Source of the DNA: Emergomyces orientalis | Lineage: Eukaryota; Ascomycota; Eurotiomycetes; Onygenales; Ajellomycetaceae | Length of the DNA: 64,000 nt | Assembly (NCBI GenBank): GCA_002110485.1 | Contig: MOWL01000046.1 | Location: forward strand, 868,001-932,000 | Direction of reading: 5' to 3' | Shown: one piece after another, positions 22,261-32,889 of the stretch | Layout: every line of letters begins with the position of its first letter | Position numbering within the stretch: position 1 is the stretch's first letter | Translations under genes and position numbers: made by a program | Notes under the pieces: generated by a model | The model's database searches: none | What the model saw: only the letters and a program-made list of their open reading frames with translations | What the model was told of the DNA's origin: nothing

Positions 22261-24047
22261 ATGAAAGATCTGTCTCACGGAGTGCCCGGGCCAGCTCCCC
22301 TGCTAGCGGCCCTGGATGCAAAAGACCAAGTCCACTTAATCATCGGCGCAAACCCGCTGGCAGCTGCCCGGTGCGTAAAGTGCCTTGATGTCGGCGCAGT
22401 CCCTATTGTCATTGCGCCCGAAGGTGTGGAAATTCATGCGACTCTTTTGCAGAAAATTGAGGATGGACGGGTACGCCGGATAGCAAGAGAGTTTCAAGAT
22501 GAGGATTTGAAGACGCTGGGAAGAGACGAAGTGAATAATTTTGTCGATGCTGTATTCGTTACTCTTGGGGGCCATAATCATTTAAGTAAGTTTTGTTTCC
22601 CTTTCTTAGATATTATACAAATATTGACGGCTACTTTCAAGGCTCTCGCATATATCATCTGTGCCGTCGGTTAAGGATTCCAGTAAATGTTTCAGATGCT
22701 CCGGATTTATGCACATTTACTCTTCTCTCCACTTATTCTGATGGCCCGCTTCACATTGGCATCACGACCTCCGGCAGGGGCTGCAAATTAGCTGCTCGCC
22801 TACGGAGAGAAATATCAGCCTATCTCCCATCTGGACTCGGTGCCGCCGTGGAGACACTAGGCACAGTCAGAAGACGTATCTGGGAAGAGGATCAAACCGC
22901 TGATAGAGCACCGGAAAACTTACCCTTTGAGGTCGATGACGATGACTCCACGGCGCAGAAACACACCTTCAACTCACTCGTGACACCAGAAGACAACGAA
23001 GCCGCCAAAACGCGCAGAATGCGTTGGCTATCGCAAATATGTGAATACTGGCCGCTCCGTCGGCTAGCTTCGATCACTGGCGCTGACATGGAAGCCATAC
23101 TTGCAGCTTATCGATCGGCGAGTGGCAAAGCTAATTCCGGGCTGGAGAATGGTCTGGTATTACCAACAAGGAAAGGAAAAATCATCCTTGCGGGATCCGG
23201 ACCTGGACACCCTGACCTTCTCACCCAAGCAACCCACAACGCAATTAAAAACGCAGACCTAATCTTGGCGGACAAGCTGGTCCCGGCTCCCGTTCTAGAT
23301 CTCATCCCACGACGAACAGAAGTCCACATCGCCCGAAAATTCCCCGGAAACGCCGACAAGGCGCAAGAAGAATTACTGGAAATGAGCATAACGGCACTAC
23401 GAGCAGGTAAAACGGTGCTAAGACTGAAGCAGGGAGACCCATACCTCTACGGCCGCGGAGCTGAAGAGTACGATTTCTTCAGAAACGAAGGATATACCCC
23501 CACTGTTCTCCCGGGCATTACTAGCGCTTTGAGCGCGCCGCTCTTTGCGGATATACCCGCCACGCACCGTGGTGTTTCCGATCAAGTATTGATCTGTACA
23601 GGAACAGGACGCAAGGGGGTAGCTCCAGAACCACCTAGTTATGTACCTACACAGACGGTGATTTTCTTGATGGCGCTGCACAGGCTCTCCTCTCTCATCG
23701 AATCGCTTACTAGCCGTCCTGAAGATGACGAAACCCCTTCGTCCCGAGTCCTGTGGCCGAAGGATACCCCTTGTGCGGTGATTGAGAGAGCGTCATGTGC
23801 TGATCAAAGAGTCATACGGTCTACACTAGAACATGTCTGTTTGGCAATTCAAGAGGAAGGATCGAGACCGCCAGGACTTCTTGTTGTTGGTGCGAGTTGT
23901 GGGGTGCTTCATCCACTGACGAACGCGAAATGGACAGTCGAAGATGGATTTAGAGGGCTCGATGACCTTAGGGGAGGGAAGGAGATCGCTGTTATTAATG
24001 AATTGGGGGCGATGGACAAATATCTAAATGCGGGAGGCAATTTTTAA
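22261..24047 (+). CDS. MET1: Siroheme synthase / uroporphyrinogen-III C-methyltransferase
   Basis: There are two exons, 22261-22585 and 22642-24047, giving 576 aa. The intron is 56 bp with donor GTAAGT. The N-terminal part has a dinucleotide-fold domain like the precorrin-2 dehydrogenase side of CysG/Met8 (VHLIIGANPLAAARCVKCLD, then ITTSGRGCKLAARLRREI). The C-terminal part from about residue 285 is the tetrapyrrole SAM methyltransferase domain: GSGPGHPDLLT, ADLILADKLV, RLKQGDPYLYGRGAEEYDF and LPGITSALSAP. The enzyme makes precorrin-2 from uroporphyrinogen III on the way to siroheme, the cofactor of sulfite and nitrite reductase. It shares sulfate assimilation with the PAPS reductase and ATP sulfurylase genes further right. 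The symbol follows yeast MET1. Confidence 0.93.
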
Positions 24048-24529
24048 TTTTTCTTGTAGAAGGATTGGCATTTGTATAACGATTATTTTATTTTATTTTA
24101 TTTTATATTTTTTTTGGGAATTTGCTATTCCATTCCTGCTGTATTAGTTCAAGCATCTGCATATGTATCATTACAAATTTTGGGCCGGACGATAATCAAG
24201 CCTTATGCCGGTTTAAAAGTATTTTTGGATAGTTTTGTGATGTACCATCTATTTCGATGTAAATTTATTAGGTGATATAAAAGCTGTAGTTAAAGGCTTG
24301 GAATTAGGGTGTTGAGTTACTGCGAGCAAGGTATAACTAATACAATCTCTGAACCTCAATCCCTAAAATAGAATCACCCCATGGAAATCACCGCCAAGCA
24401 AACCCGGCAAACAAAAGGGCTGACTGACCGATATGATCAACCACCAACGCAGCCGCCGCCACAGCGCATACTGCAACTCTCCTTCAAACACCCGTGCTCA
24501 GCACAACGAATGAAAACAAAACCGTCATA
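24048..24529. other. Intergenic spacer between MET1 and the SelK-like gene
   Basis: This 482-bp spacer starts with ATTTT repeats near 24085-24110. No gene was seen. Confidence 0.5.
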
Positions 24530-25164
24530 ATGTCTGCTCCAAAACCCTACCTCTCAAATGGGCATATGTTAGAACGGTATGCGATCGCTCCCTTTTTCTC
24601 ACGTCATGCCCATCGCCCCTCGCCACTTCATCCAACCCAATCTTACAAACTATTGAATATGACCTGAAATCTAACTCACCACGACGCAGTCCGCCTGTCT
24701 CTGCCCGAATCCGCCTCTTAATCGATGACCTCTACATCTTCTTCGGGTTATACATCGTCAGCTTCTTCTCGGTACGCTTTGCTACCCTTGCCTTCAGCAA
24801 TCAGAAATCTTCGTCTATCCTCTCCTTATCAACCCATACCCCCACTCACATACATACCCAAGCCCTTTAACTAACCTCTCTCTCCTTACTTCTGTAGCTG
24901 AATGCCGCTTCAGCCGCCCGAAACTCTCAATTCAACCTCCAAAATGTAGACCATACCCAAATCCACCGGCCTCGCTGGGGTAGTTCGAGAGGAGGCGGCG
25001 GCGGCGGTGGCGGAGGTGGAGGTGGAGGAGGAGGAGGATCCGGTGGGCCGGGAAGCGGCCCTGGGGAGAGGCCTGGTGGTGGTGGAAACGGGGGGCTTAC
25101 AAGACGTATTGGGCGGGTTGATGATATTCGCGGGCCGGAATGCGGGAGCGGGGGTTGTCGTTAG
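24530..25164 (+). CDS. Selenoprotein K/S-family-like small membrane protein with Cys in place of Sec
   Basis: There are three exons, 24530-24576, 24690-24771 and 24898-25164, giving 131 aa. The donors are GTATGC and GTACGC, and the acceptors are GCAG and GTAG. The N-terminus YLSNGHMLE resembles the YISNGQVLD block of selenoprotein K. Residues about 24-43 (LLIDDLYIFFGLYIVSFF) form a single membrane segment. A long Gly-rich tail follows. The end is RRIGRVDDIRGPECGSGGCR, matching the animal SelK pattern of RRMGRI, an L/I-RGP core and a penultimate Sec-containing G-G-U-G-R. Here Cys130 takes the Sec place and TAG is the normal stop, so no recoding is needed. Animal SelK sits in the ER membrane and acts in ER-associated degradation and protein palmitoylation. 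The function here is inferred by family only. Confidence 0.8.
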
Positions 25165-26437
25165 ATAATCAACGGTTTTGGAAATACGATGGTTTTATGG
25201 AAACGGGCAGAGAGACAAGCTGTTAAGATACCTTTATTTTCTATGTTTTTATTATTTATTATGCCTGGGATTTATAACTTGGTAGGCGAATGAATAAGCT
25301 TGCTTCTTTTCGTTTCGTAATTTATGTTCCTGCTACGCGTAAGAGTATCCATTTTTATATCGGATTTTCTTCTTCTGAGGTTAAGTAGAGGTATACGGAG
25401 TATGGATAATGGCAAGTATTGGCCTCCTTGCTGTGTTCTACTTCATATCATTACTTTTATATTTTTTACTATTTCCTATTTTCATTTCAGATGGGTCTGT
25501 GTCTCTTGCAGATATATCTTTTTGCCTTACGGGCAGTTCAGCTTCAATATCAATCAATTTTTATCCGAAAGGTGAAAACAGGATAATTCAGAATTTAATA
25601 ATCTATCCTATTCAACCGCGATATTTCTGCAATTTATTATGCACTGTATTATGAATTGAACCGTCAAAGCTCTGTTTGAGTGGTGACCGGTTTGCGCCAT
25701 ACAAAATCAATTAATGAGTTAGGGCAAGTAGGATCACGTTTAGAAAACCTGAGCGGTGCCCCAGGGAGGCGGAGGAGGGTTACATCTGTTCTTTTACTCC
25801 AACTACCTCGCAGGCTTTGCCTCTTTTCCACTTGTCTTCTTGAAATTGTCTTCTGTATTTGGATTTTGGATTTTGTTAGTAAAAGGAAATTGACAGGATT
25901 CGAATCTAATCTGATGAACCTTGATTGCACATTATCTGGTGAGTTGTTTGCGGCTTTCAATGGCTGTTTATTTTGCAAATGAACGTATCTACAACCATTT
26001 ACCGATATGTTGATAATCCTCGAAGCTATTTTTTCTTTCATTTTATATCCCTACAAGTGGCGGGATTTGCGTACTTATGTTTACGGGTTTCTTGGTTGAA
26101 CCATGTGCATCTGCGATATACCCTCTCGTGAAGTGGGGGTTTGGATTGTTCTGTATATATTTTACAACCATGAAAAGCTGGGGCGATATGGAAATTTTCG
26201 CGAAGTATTCTAACATGCTGTATTTTCAATTATTTAATGTTTCTTTGGAATTTTCTGAAACCAAATGCATATTTAAGAAAATGCAAGGCTAATATTAGGG
26301 TTCAGATCTTCAAAAATAACGACCTGAATGACATCCATGTCCAGTTGCACGGATGTTACACATTAAGTTGTATCCAAGAGCAATAATTATAATCCAATTG
26401 CTGGAAACCCCGAGTGCAACCGTTCATACAACATACC
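25165..26437. other. Intergenic spacer, no gene seen
   Basis: The spacer is AT-rich. It carries one copy of the 9-bp motif TACGGAGTA (25394-25402). Open frames near 25664-26041 show no family or splice support. Confidence 0.5.
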
Positions 26438-27277
26438 ATGGCAACTCCAGTTCCCACAACTGACTCGGAATGGAGCACTCTAATCTCTCAAACCCTTACA
26501 AACCTCCCTCAAAGAAACACAACGCATTACCCACAACCCGCAGACCGTCTGGCCTCGATCCCGAAAGCAATAGACCACACCCAACTCGCCCTCGTTGCCA
26601 CAGAGGCGCAAATCGATACCCTCTGCAGTGAAGCCATCAAGTACAACTTCGCAACCGTCTGTGTGCGCTCAAATAATGTCTCACGCTCCGTTGCGCGTTT
26701 GAAGCAAACAGGAATCGGTGTGGCATGCGTCATTGGTTTCCACGAGGGAACGTATAGGACCGCGGAAAAGGTTTCCGAGACCCAGGGCGCAGTTGGCGGT
26801 GGTGCGTCGGAGCTTGATATGGTTATCAATTACCCACTGTTGAAGGAGGGAAAATATACAGATGTATATGAGGATGTACTCGCTGTGCGAAAAGCGTCAA
26901 ATCTTCCATCCGAAGGTGACAACGGTGCCAGAAAAGTTGGTTTGAAAGTCATTCTTGAAACTTCACAATTGAGCCGCGAGCAGATTGTCGCGGGATGTGT
27001 GATTTCTTGCCTGGCTGGCGCTGACTTTGTCAAGACGAGCACGGGTTTCAATGGACCTGGGGCTAGCGTGGAAAACGTTGCGCTGATGAGGGCTGTTTGT
27101 GAAGCTTTGGGGAAAGGGGTTAAGGTTAAGGCTAGCGGTGGAGTGAGGACGGCAGGGGATTGTGTGAATATGATTAGAGCTGGGGCTGAGAGAATTGGGG
27201 CCAGTGCTGGGGTGAAGATTGTAGAGGAACTGAGTGGGACTGGGGTGAGTGTGGCCGGGGGAGATGGAGGTTATTGA
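26438..27277 (+). CDS. Deoxyribose-phosphate aldolase
   Basis: A single exon gives 279 aa. The first ATG (CATACCATGGCAAC) is at 26438; in-frame sequence upstream has no ATG. The enzyme cleaves 2-deoxyribose-5-phosphate to glyceraldehyde-3-phosphate and acetaldehyde in cytosolic deoxynucleoside catabolism. The DERA motifs are intact: IDHTQLALVATEAQID near 45-60, ATVCVRSNNV, ELDMVINYPLLKEGKY with Asp128, KVILETSQLS, and DFVKTSTGF with the Schiff-base Lys199. KVKASGGVRT carries the second conserved lysine, Lys231. Before them is an N-terminal extension of about 40 residues (Thr/Pro-rich), common in fungal forms. Intronless. Confidence 0.95.
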   Translation: MATPVPTTDSEWSTLISQTLTNLPQRNTTHYPQPADRLASIPKAIDHTQLALVATEAQIDTLCSEAIKYNFATVCVRSNNVSRSVARLKQTGIGVACVIGFHEGTYRTAEKVSETQGAVGGGASELDMVINYPLLKEGKYTDVYEDVLAVRKASNLPSEGDNGARKVGLKVILETSQLSREQIVAGCVISCLAGADFVKTSTGFNGPGASVENVALMRAVCEALGKGVKVKASGGVRTAGDCVNMIRAGAERIGASAGVKIVEELSGTGVSVAGGDGGY

Positions 27278-28040
27278 GAAGGGATTATTGTTTGGTGAGG
27301 ATTCAAAAACTGATGGAATTGAGCTTTGATTTTAAGTGTGCTCGTTGTTGCGGGAAGGTAGGGAGACGTATGAAATAATTTATACGTTTTACAGAGCATC
27401 GAACTCGGACCCATGATTCGAAAACGGTAAGGGGAAACCATACCAAGGTAAATTAACAATTTGGACACGTACGTAAATTTTTCTTTGGCGACAACCAGAT
27501 GCTTGTCAAGCAAGCCATAGTTTACTCAAAAGAGGTGATTCGAACTTGACTACTAGTTGCGTCGGTTGTGTGCACTCTTGTCAATGACGCGAGCTGTGAA
27601 ATTGGCGATGCCAACAAGCAAACGTTTGAGGAGATATCTACACATAACATGCCCAATAAATTAAATCATTTTTCTGCGAGGATAGGAGCTGTCATATTCA
27701 GATACCTCAATTTTCTGCTATGATAAGACGAAGCAGGTCAGGCCAACGGCCTCAGTGCCCAGCGTAGGGGCTGAATCTCGGCCTGATAAGATAAGATCGA
27801 CTCTTGTCACGTGAATACAAGATAAGCAAAATTAGCTGCTCCAGACAGTTTCATTCTGCACCAAACATCACCAATTGGCAGAGCTCCAAGGGAACGTGGC
27901 TGTAATTGATCAAATCCGGGAGGCTTTTCTTTCAAACAACTTATCACTCACTTCCTGTTCGAGCTACGGGTAAATTCTAAGTTCTATTGAAGCTGAAGAG
28001 TATCCAGGCGATAAAATTCAAAAGCAATTGAGATCTAGCT
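27278..28040. promoter_or_regulatory. SPOUT1 upstream region with clustered GATA and CACGTG sites
   Basis: Between 27720 and 27830 there are four GATAAG cores (near 27722, 27784, 27789 and 27822). A palindrome TCACGTGA lies at 27807-27814. GATA cores are targets of AreA/SreA-type factors, and CACGTG of bHLH factors. The cluster is about 220-320 bp before the SPOUT1-like ATG. No gene was recognised in the spacer. Confidence 0.4.
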
Positions 28041-29321
28041 ATGCATAAATCAAAGGTAAGTATGTGGGAGAATCGCACAAACTCAACGTGTCCTCGATTA
28101 TGGATGCTAATTCCCCTGCGGGGATTTTCAGAAACGAAAGACAGTTCACGAACAGCCTTCAGAACCCAATGGTGGCAGTGACGTGGACACTTCGAAGCCC
28201 ACGGCTGTTTTTACCCCGCGTGGAGGAAGATCGCATACATTGAGCATTGCTCTCCCGGGGAGCATCATTGCAAAGTAAACCTTTTGCGCGCCCATCGAAC
28301 AAATTGAGAAGAATATACTGACGAAACCCCAACCAGCGCCCAATCCCATGACCAAAAGACGTTCCTTGTAGGTTCAATTGCCCGTGCACTGGCAGTGTTC
28401 TGCGTCGATGAGGTCGTAATATTCGACGACGATGTCCGTCAAACACGGTCGAATGCCTACCACAGTACAAACGAAGATGAATACACAGCCTACTCCGACC
28501 CTTCGCATTTCCTTGCACACGTCCTCTCCTACCTAGAAACCCCACCGTATCTCCGAAAGTACCTGTTCCCCATGCATAAAAATCTGCGAACAGCGGGCAC
28601 ATTGCCGAGCTTGGATATGCCGCATCACATACGGGCGAACGAATGGTGTGAATATCGAGAGGGCGTCACGGTCTCACTTAGCGAGGAGCAAGGGGATGCG
28701 GAGATGGCTGGGGGATATGGCAACGCGCACCATGAAGGAAAGAAAAGAAAGAAGAATACGTATAAAAAGGGGCAGGAGGCATCAACGTCGAGCACGCTGG
28801 TTAACACTGGTCTTCCAGAGAGAGCCCGCGTGCCGTATATACCTGCGCCAGAAAATACGCGAGTAACCGTAAAGTTCGGGTCGTCGAAAGATCCATCTGA
28901 AGGCGCTGAGGTGGTGTCACCTTCTACTCCGCGGGAAAAGAGGGGTTACTACTGGGGGTATTCAGTGCGACGATGCGCCTCGCTTTCTACTGTGTTTACT
29001 GAATGTCCCTTTGAAGGTGGGTATGATGTGTCATTCGGGACATCGGAGCGGGGTGCCCCATTATCTGAATCCATTGCGGGGGAAATCCCCAAGTTCGAAC
29101 ATCTCATTATCGTTTTTGGTGGTGTGGCAGGCCTTGAAGCTGCAGTGAAGGCGGATAGGGAGTTGCAGGACAAGGGTCTGAAGCCGAGTGAAGCTGAAAA
29201 TATTTTTGATTACTGGGTCAATGTGCTTCCCGGGCAGGGGAGTCGGACTATTAGGACTGAGGAGGCAGTTTGGCTGGGATTGATGGGCCTGAGGGGTGTG
29301 GTTGAAGGAAATGGCTCTTAG
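28041..29321 (+). CDS. SPOUT1/C9orf114-type RNA methyltransferase (DUF171 family)
   Basis: There are three exons, 28041-28055, 28132-28274 and 28337-29321, giving 380 aa. Exon 1 codes for only five residues (MHKSK). The SPOUT-type blocks are present: THTL-like SIALPGSIIAN, GSIARALAVFCVDEVVIFDD (start of the knotted fold), then SYLETPPYLRKYLFPMHKNL and GTLPSLDMPHH. The C-terminal knot region includes HLIIVFGGVAGLEAA and NVLPGQGSRTIRTEEA. The middle holds a charged insert (GKKRKKNTYKKGQ) typical of these nuclear proteins. The family is a SAM-dependent methyltransferase group related to archaeal and human SPOUT1, and the substrate in fungi is not settled. Family assignment is strong. Confidence 0.88.
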
Positions 29322-29851
29322 GTGTTGCTGCTGATTTTACCACAAGCAAGGTTTGGGAATATTAATGGAAGTTGTTGGCAAATATACCGGGAGGACTGAT
29401 TCTGGTTTATATACCCCCTGAAGATATATTCAAAAAGTTCATGCGATCTGCTTGTTTGGTCTTTCTGATTTTGGCGAGCAATCTGTTAAGCAGATGCTAA
29501 AACCATTAGGGCTGCATATGTCAATATGTTCGTGGAGAAAAGAGCAATAGGCTATGTGAATAATAAATACCTAGATTATTGATATGATAATTTTGGGCGA
29601 GTCGAGCCTATAAAATCCGTGATCTATCGCTTCCCCCCACAGTTACTCAAGCTCGCTCTTGACTACTTTAATCCAACATTAATCGATGTGAAAACTCCGG
29701 AACCCCTTTTTCCATCTATTAGACCGCCCATTTTGTACGTAGGAAACTGGAAGTGAAAGAAAATACAGCCAATTGCTTCCATTCCATAAAAGATATCGTT
29801 AAAGGGAAGTCGGGAAGAACTGCCGATTGGGTATATATATAAAACGCAGAT
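29322..29851. other. Convergent spacer between the SPOUT1-like gene and IPI3
   Basis: This is 530 bp between two stop codons. It is AT-rich, with no gene seen. Confidence 0.55.
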
Positions 29852-31673
29852 TCAATCATCGCCACTACTCATAACATCTGTCTCGTTCGTCTCCTCGTCG
29901 TCCTCAATTTCCATTTTCTGTATGACGGCGTCTCCATTCTGACCTTTTTTCTCGGCTTCAAACCACGCCTGTCTTCGTCTGAGGGCACGCTCTTCCTGTC
30001 GGGCCTGCTTCTCAAGCCTAGCTTGTTGCGCTTTTTGTTGCCTCTCATAAAGCTCATTGTTTTGATCTTCTAGGTTTGCGATATGTTGTCGAAGCTTCAC
30101 CATCTCCGCAACGCTGGCTTTGGTGGCTGACTCTTGGAGGGAGTTTTGTTTCTTCAAACTTGCGATTTCTTCCTCTAGTGATCGAAGTTTCGGGTATTCT
30201 AAGATATCTTGGGTCACTGGCTGAGACATTTGGCTGTTGGTAGACGAGATGATGAGGCCAGTTTCCAGAGCAGCAAGCTCAGCTAGACCTTCTGATATCA
30301 ACGATGATGGAAAAAACGGATGAGTTAGCGCTTCTGAGAACTCATTCGTTGATAGGTTGGAATCTTGTGATCCACTACTGTTAACTGAATGTGAAGGGCC
30401 GGTTAGGTGGGCTTGGAGAGTGTATGTTGCTGGAATAACGTCTCCAAGTTGTGCCGAATTTGAAAGGGCATGATCATATCGTGGCTTGACAATATTGTGA
30501 ATAGTCATTCTGGGTGCCTGTCCGTCATTTTGAGCGAAGCCAGTCGGTGCCAGCATCTGCAAATTCGTTACTGGACAACCATAAGTTGTTAGGGTTGAAG
30601 CATATCTCCCCTTGGCGATATCCCAGCACACAATTGCACCGCCCTTATGGCCTGATAGAAGTGTCATTCCGTCGTATGAGAGGGTGAGGCACTGTACTGC
30701 GCCTAAATCAAGGTTCGGTGGGAGCCAGCGCTCATCCGCGGAGAGTTGTGACGGGGTCGACTGTTGGTTACTGTCATGAAGGATGTTCTGAATTGAAGGT
30801 ATTTTGAAGAAATCTATCATTTGAACGCTACCATCCTCATATCCGACATAAAACGCACGGTCAGCCGGGTCCAGGACCGAGCAGAGCGGGGTTGATGGCA
30901 GGAGGAATGTGCGTAATGATTTTCCGGTTCGATATTCCCACACAATCGCGGTGTTGTCGCGGGAAGTGGAAATCGCAATATTATTCTTGCCACGGCTATG
31001 GCCAACCGCAAAGCTCGTAATTGGTGCTCTATGGTAGGAAAATGTCCGTAGCGGGGAGTTGGGCTGTGTTTGCGTCTGGGAGGTAGATGGGCGAGAAAAA
31101 GATGTCAGAAGAGGTATCGACCACACATGGATATTCGAATCTTCTGAACCAGACAAAATGAAATTGTTAGTCGGGTCTACGATCAGCGAGGTGACGGGTT
31201 GTAAGTGGGATGCCGTCGTCGATATTTGGCGCCCTGTGCAAATCTACAAAGAAGAAGGTTAGGACACGCGTAGCTAGGTAGGAAGTGACTATAGCAAAAG
31301 CTTCAAAAAGACGTTCACTAACCTCCCACACAATAAGCCTCCCGCCTTCCGTACCCAGAACAAGCAATCCCGGTTCATTGAGTCCTCCCGCCAATGCGAG
31401 ACTTCGAATTCGTTCTGGAAATGGCACGGTGGCTTCCTGGTTATTCTTCTCCCGACTGTACACATGAACCACCGCTTTCCCTGTCTGCGACGCAAATACG
31501 TGTGAGCTACTCACAGCCAAACAATTGGAATCGGTGGAGCTCTTCTTCAAAGCCAGTCGAAGTGACTGCGCCGGCTGAAATTCATGGAGGCATATCCCAA
31601 CATCCTTTAGTGCAGGCGAGATTTGTTGATTGTTGGACGTTAGAAACGACGCAACAAAGCTCTCGGAGAGCAT
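29852..31673 (-). CDS. IPI3: Pre-rRNA-processing WD40 protein Ipi3
   Basis: There are two exons on the minus strand, 31673-31323 and 31243-29852, giving 580 aa with a 79-bp intron (donor GTTAGT, acceptor GTAG). WD-type blades are visible: PGLLVLGTEGGRLIVWE joined across the intron to ICTGRQISTT, then NNFILSGSEDSNIHVWSIPL, IAISTSRDNTAIVWEYRTGK, FYVGYEDGSVQMIDF and TLLSGHKGGAIVCWDIAKG. The last 90 residues form a coiled coil with a basic Arg/Gln-rich stretch (ARLEKQARQEERALRRRQ). Ipi3 is part of the Rix1 complex (Rix1, Ipi1, Ipi3) and acts in ITS2 processing and pre-60S maturation in the nucleus. The blade order and C-terminal coil match filamentous fungal Ipi3. Confidence 0.9.
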
Positions 31674-32889
31674 TTAAAGTTGAAAGGAGCCCTCCGCTCC
31701 TGGAACAAGATCTCCGCAACGGTAATTTTTTTCTGCTGTTGATCCCACGATCCCGTCCTCTTGTAAATTATATTATCTCAAGCTGGATATTTCTGATATT
31801 TTTCGTGGTTGCGGAATTTGCTTATCAGTTTAGCGGATAATATATTCGCCGAGATAACCTCCCCGATAAGGAAATCCAACCTCTTCCACGTTTCCAACCG
31901 TTCGTCCACGCAGTCAAGAGATGTCAACAGCCACTAAATAGACTTCTATCGTTCTTCTTTATTCCTTGCAGCCCCAGCTCGTTGTGAGATCGTTTTCAAT
32001 CTACCTTGCTCTTCGTCTAGAACCCACTGTTGCGATTATTATGCCATGGTCTAGAGGCAATCCTGTCTGGTTGTTGGCTTGGTGTCTACCGATCGCGTCG
32101 GATGGCAGCAGGCAATTCATGCACTGTACCATCCACGGGCTACGAGGTGGATAACGGTTGAATCCTTGGAAATATTGAAGCTCTGTGGGATTTTAGCAAT
32201 TTTTTACGACACGGCACTTATGGCACCTGCAGGTCCCAATACTAGCGAACGTCTCCCCAACTTTTTCAAGCAAGCTTAAAACCTTGAAGTTGGCAATGGA
32301 CTAGCCCAGACGCCTGTAACAGCAACGACTTTTGGATCATCGCATCATCACTCGACCCGATAAGGTACAGCGTAGTGGACATGCATTTTGTTTCCCATTA
32401 TTCCCGGATTTCAAAATGCAATAAAACCCCTGACATTTTGCCGCTATTGTTTTTACCCCTCTAGCTCGTTCTTTTATTTTTCTTATACCTTAAAAAGTCG
32501 CGGTGATGACGAAAACTTTTATTATTTCAAGTTATGTTTGCCCAAGTTGGGAGCTTATTTCCATGGAAGTGGTCCATAATGTCAATTTATTGGCCCTCAG
32601 TTAGTCGAGCCAATCGTTTGCATTTGTTACCTTTGTTTTCATTTAACAAATATGGCATCTGGAAACGTCCTTTTTCGGTGTCATATTCACCTAGCATGTG
32701 ACCTTACAAATCCTAAGCCCTGGCCCTGGAGCATATGAAAAACATATCGGGACGAATGCTCTTCGCTCGTTCTTTATCATCCTATCGCTACATACAACTC
32801 AACGGACACTCCAGCCTACTATCTACCTTGGTATCTTCACACCGCCGGTTTGGATAAGCATTTAATCCTGTCCTGCTGGCGCACTGCGT
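31674..32889. other. Divergent spacer between IPI3 and the 483-aa gene
   Basis: This is 1.2 kb with no recognised gene. Short frames around 31966-32580 have no support. Confidence 0.5.

Noticed and set aside
24998..25042. Gly-codon tract as a simple repeat artefact making the SelK-like tail spurious
   Set aside because: The frame stays open through mixed GGA/GGC/GGT codons and leads into the conserved RRIGRVDDIRGP end, so the tract is coding.
27390..27470. Minus-strand tRNA-like fragment (GGGTCCGAGTTCGATGCTC with an upstream D-arm-like CCTTGGTATGG)
   Set aside because: T-loop-like sequence is present, but acceptor and anticodon stems do not pair convincingly. At best it is a tRNA-derived relic. 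A covariance-model scan would settle it.
27530..27590. Second T-loop-like string (AAGTTCGAATCACC on the minus strand)
   Set aside because: There is no matching acceptor or D stem within 75 nt.
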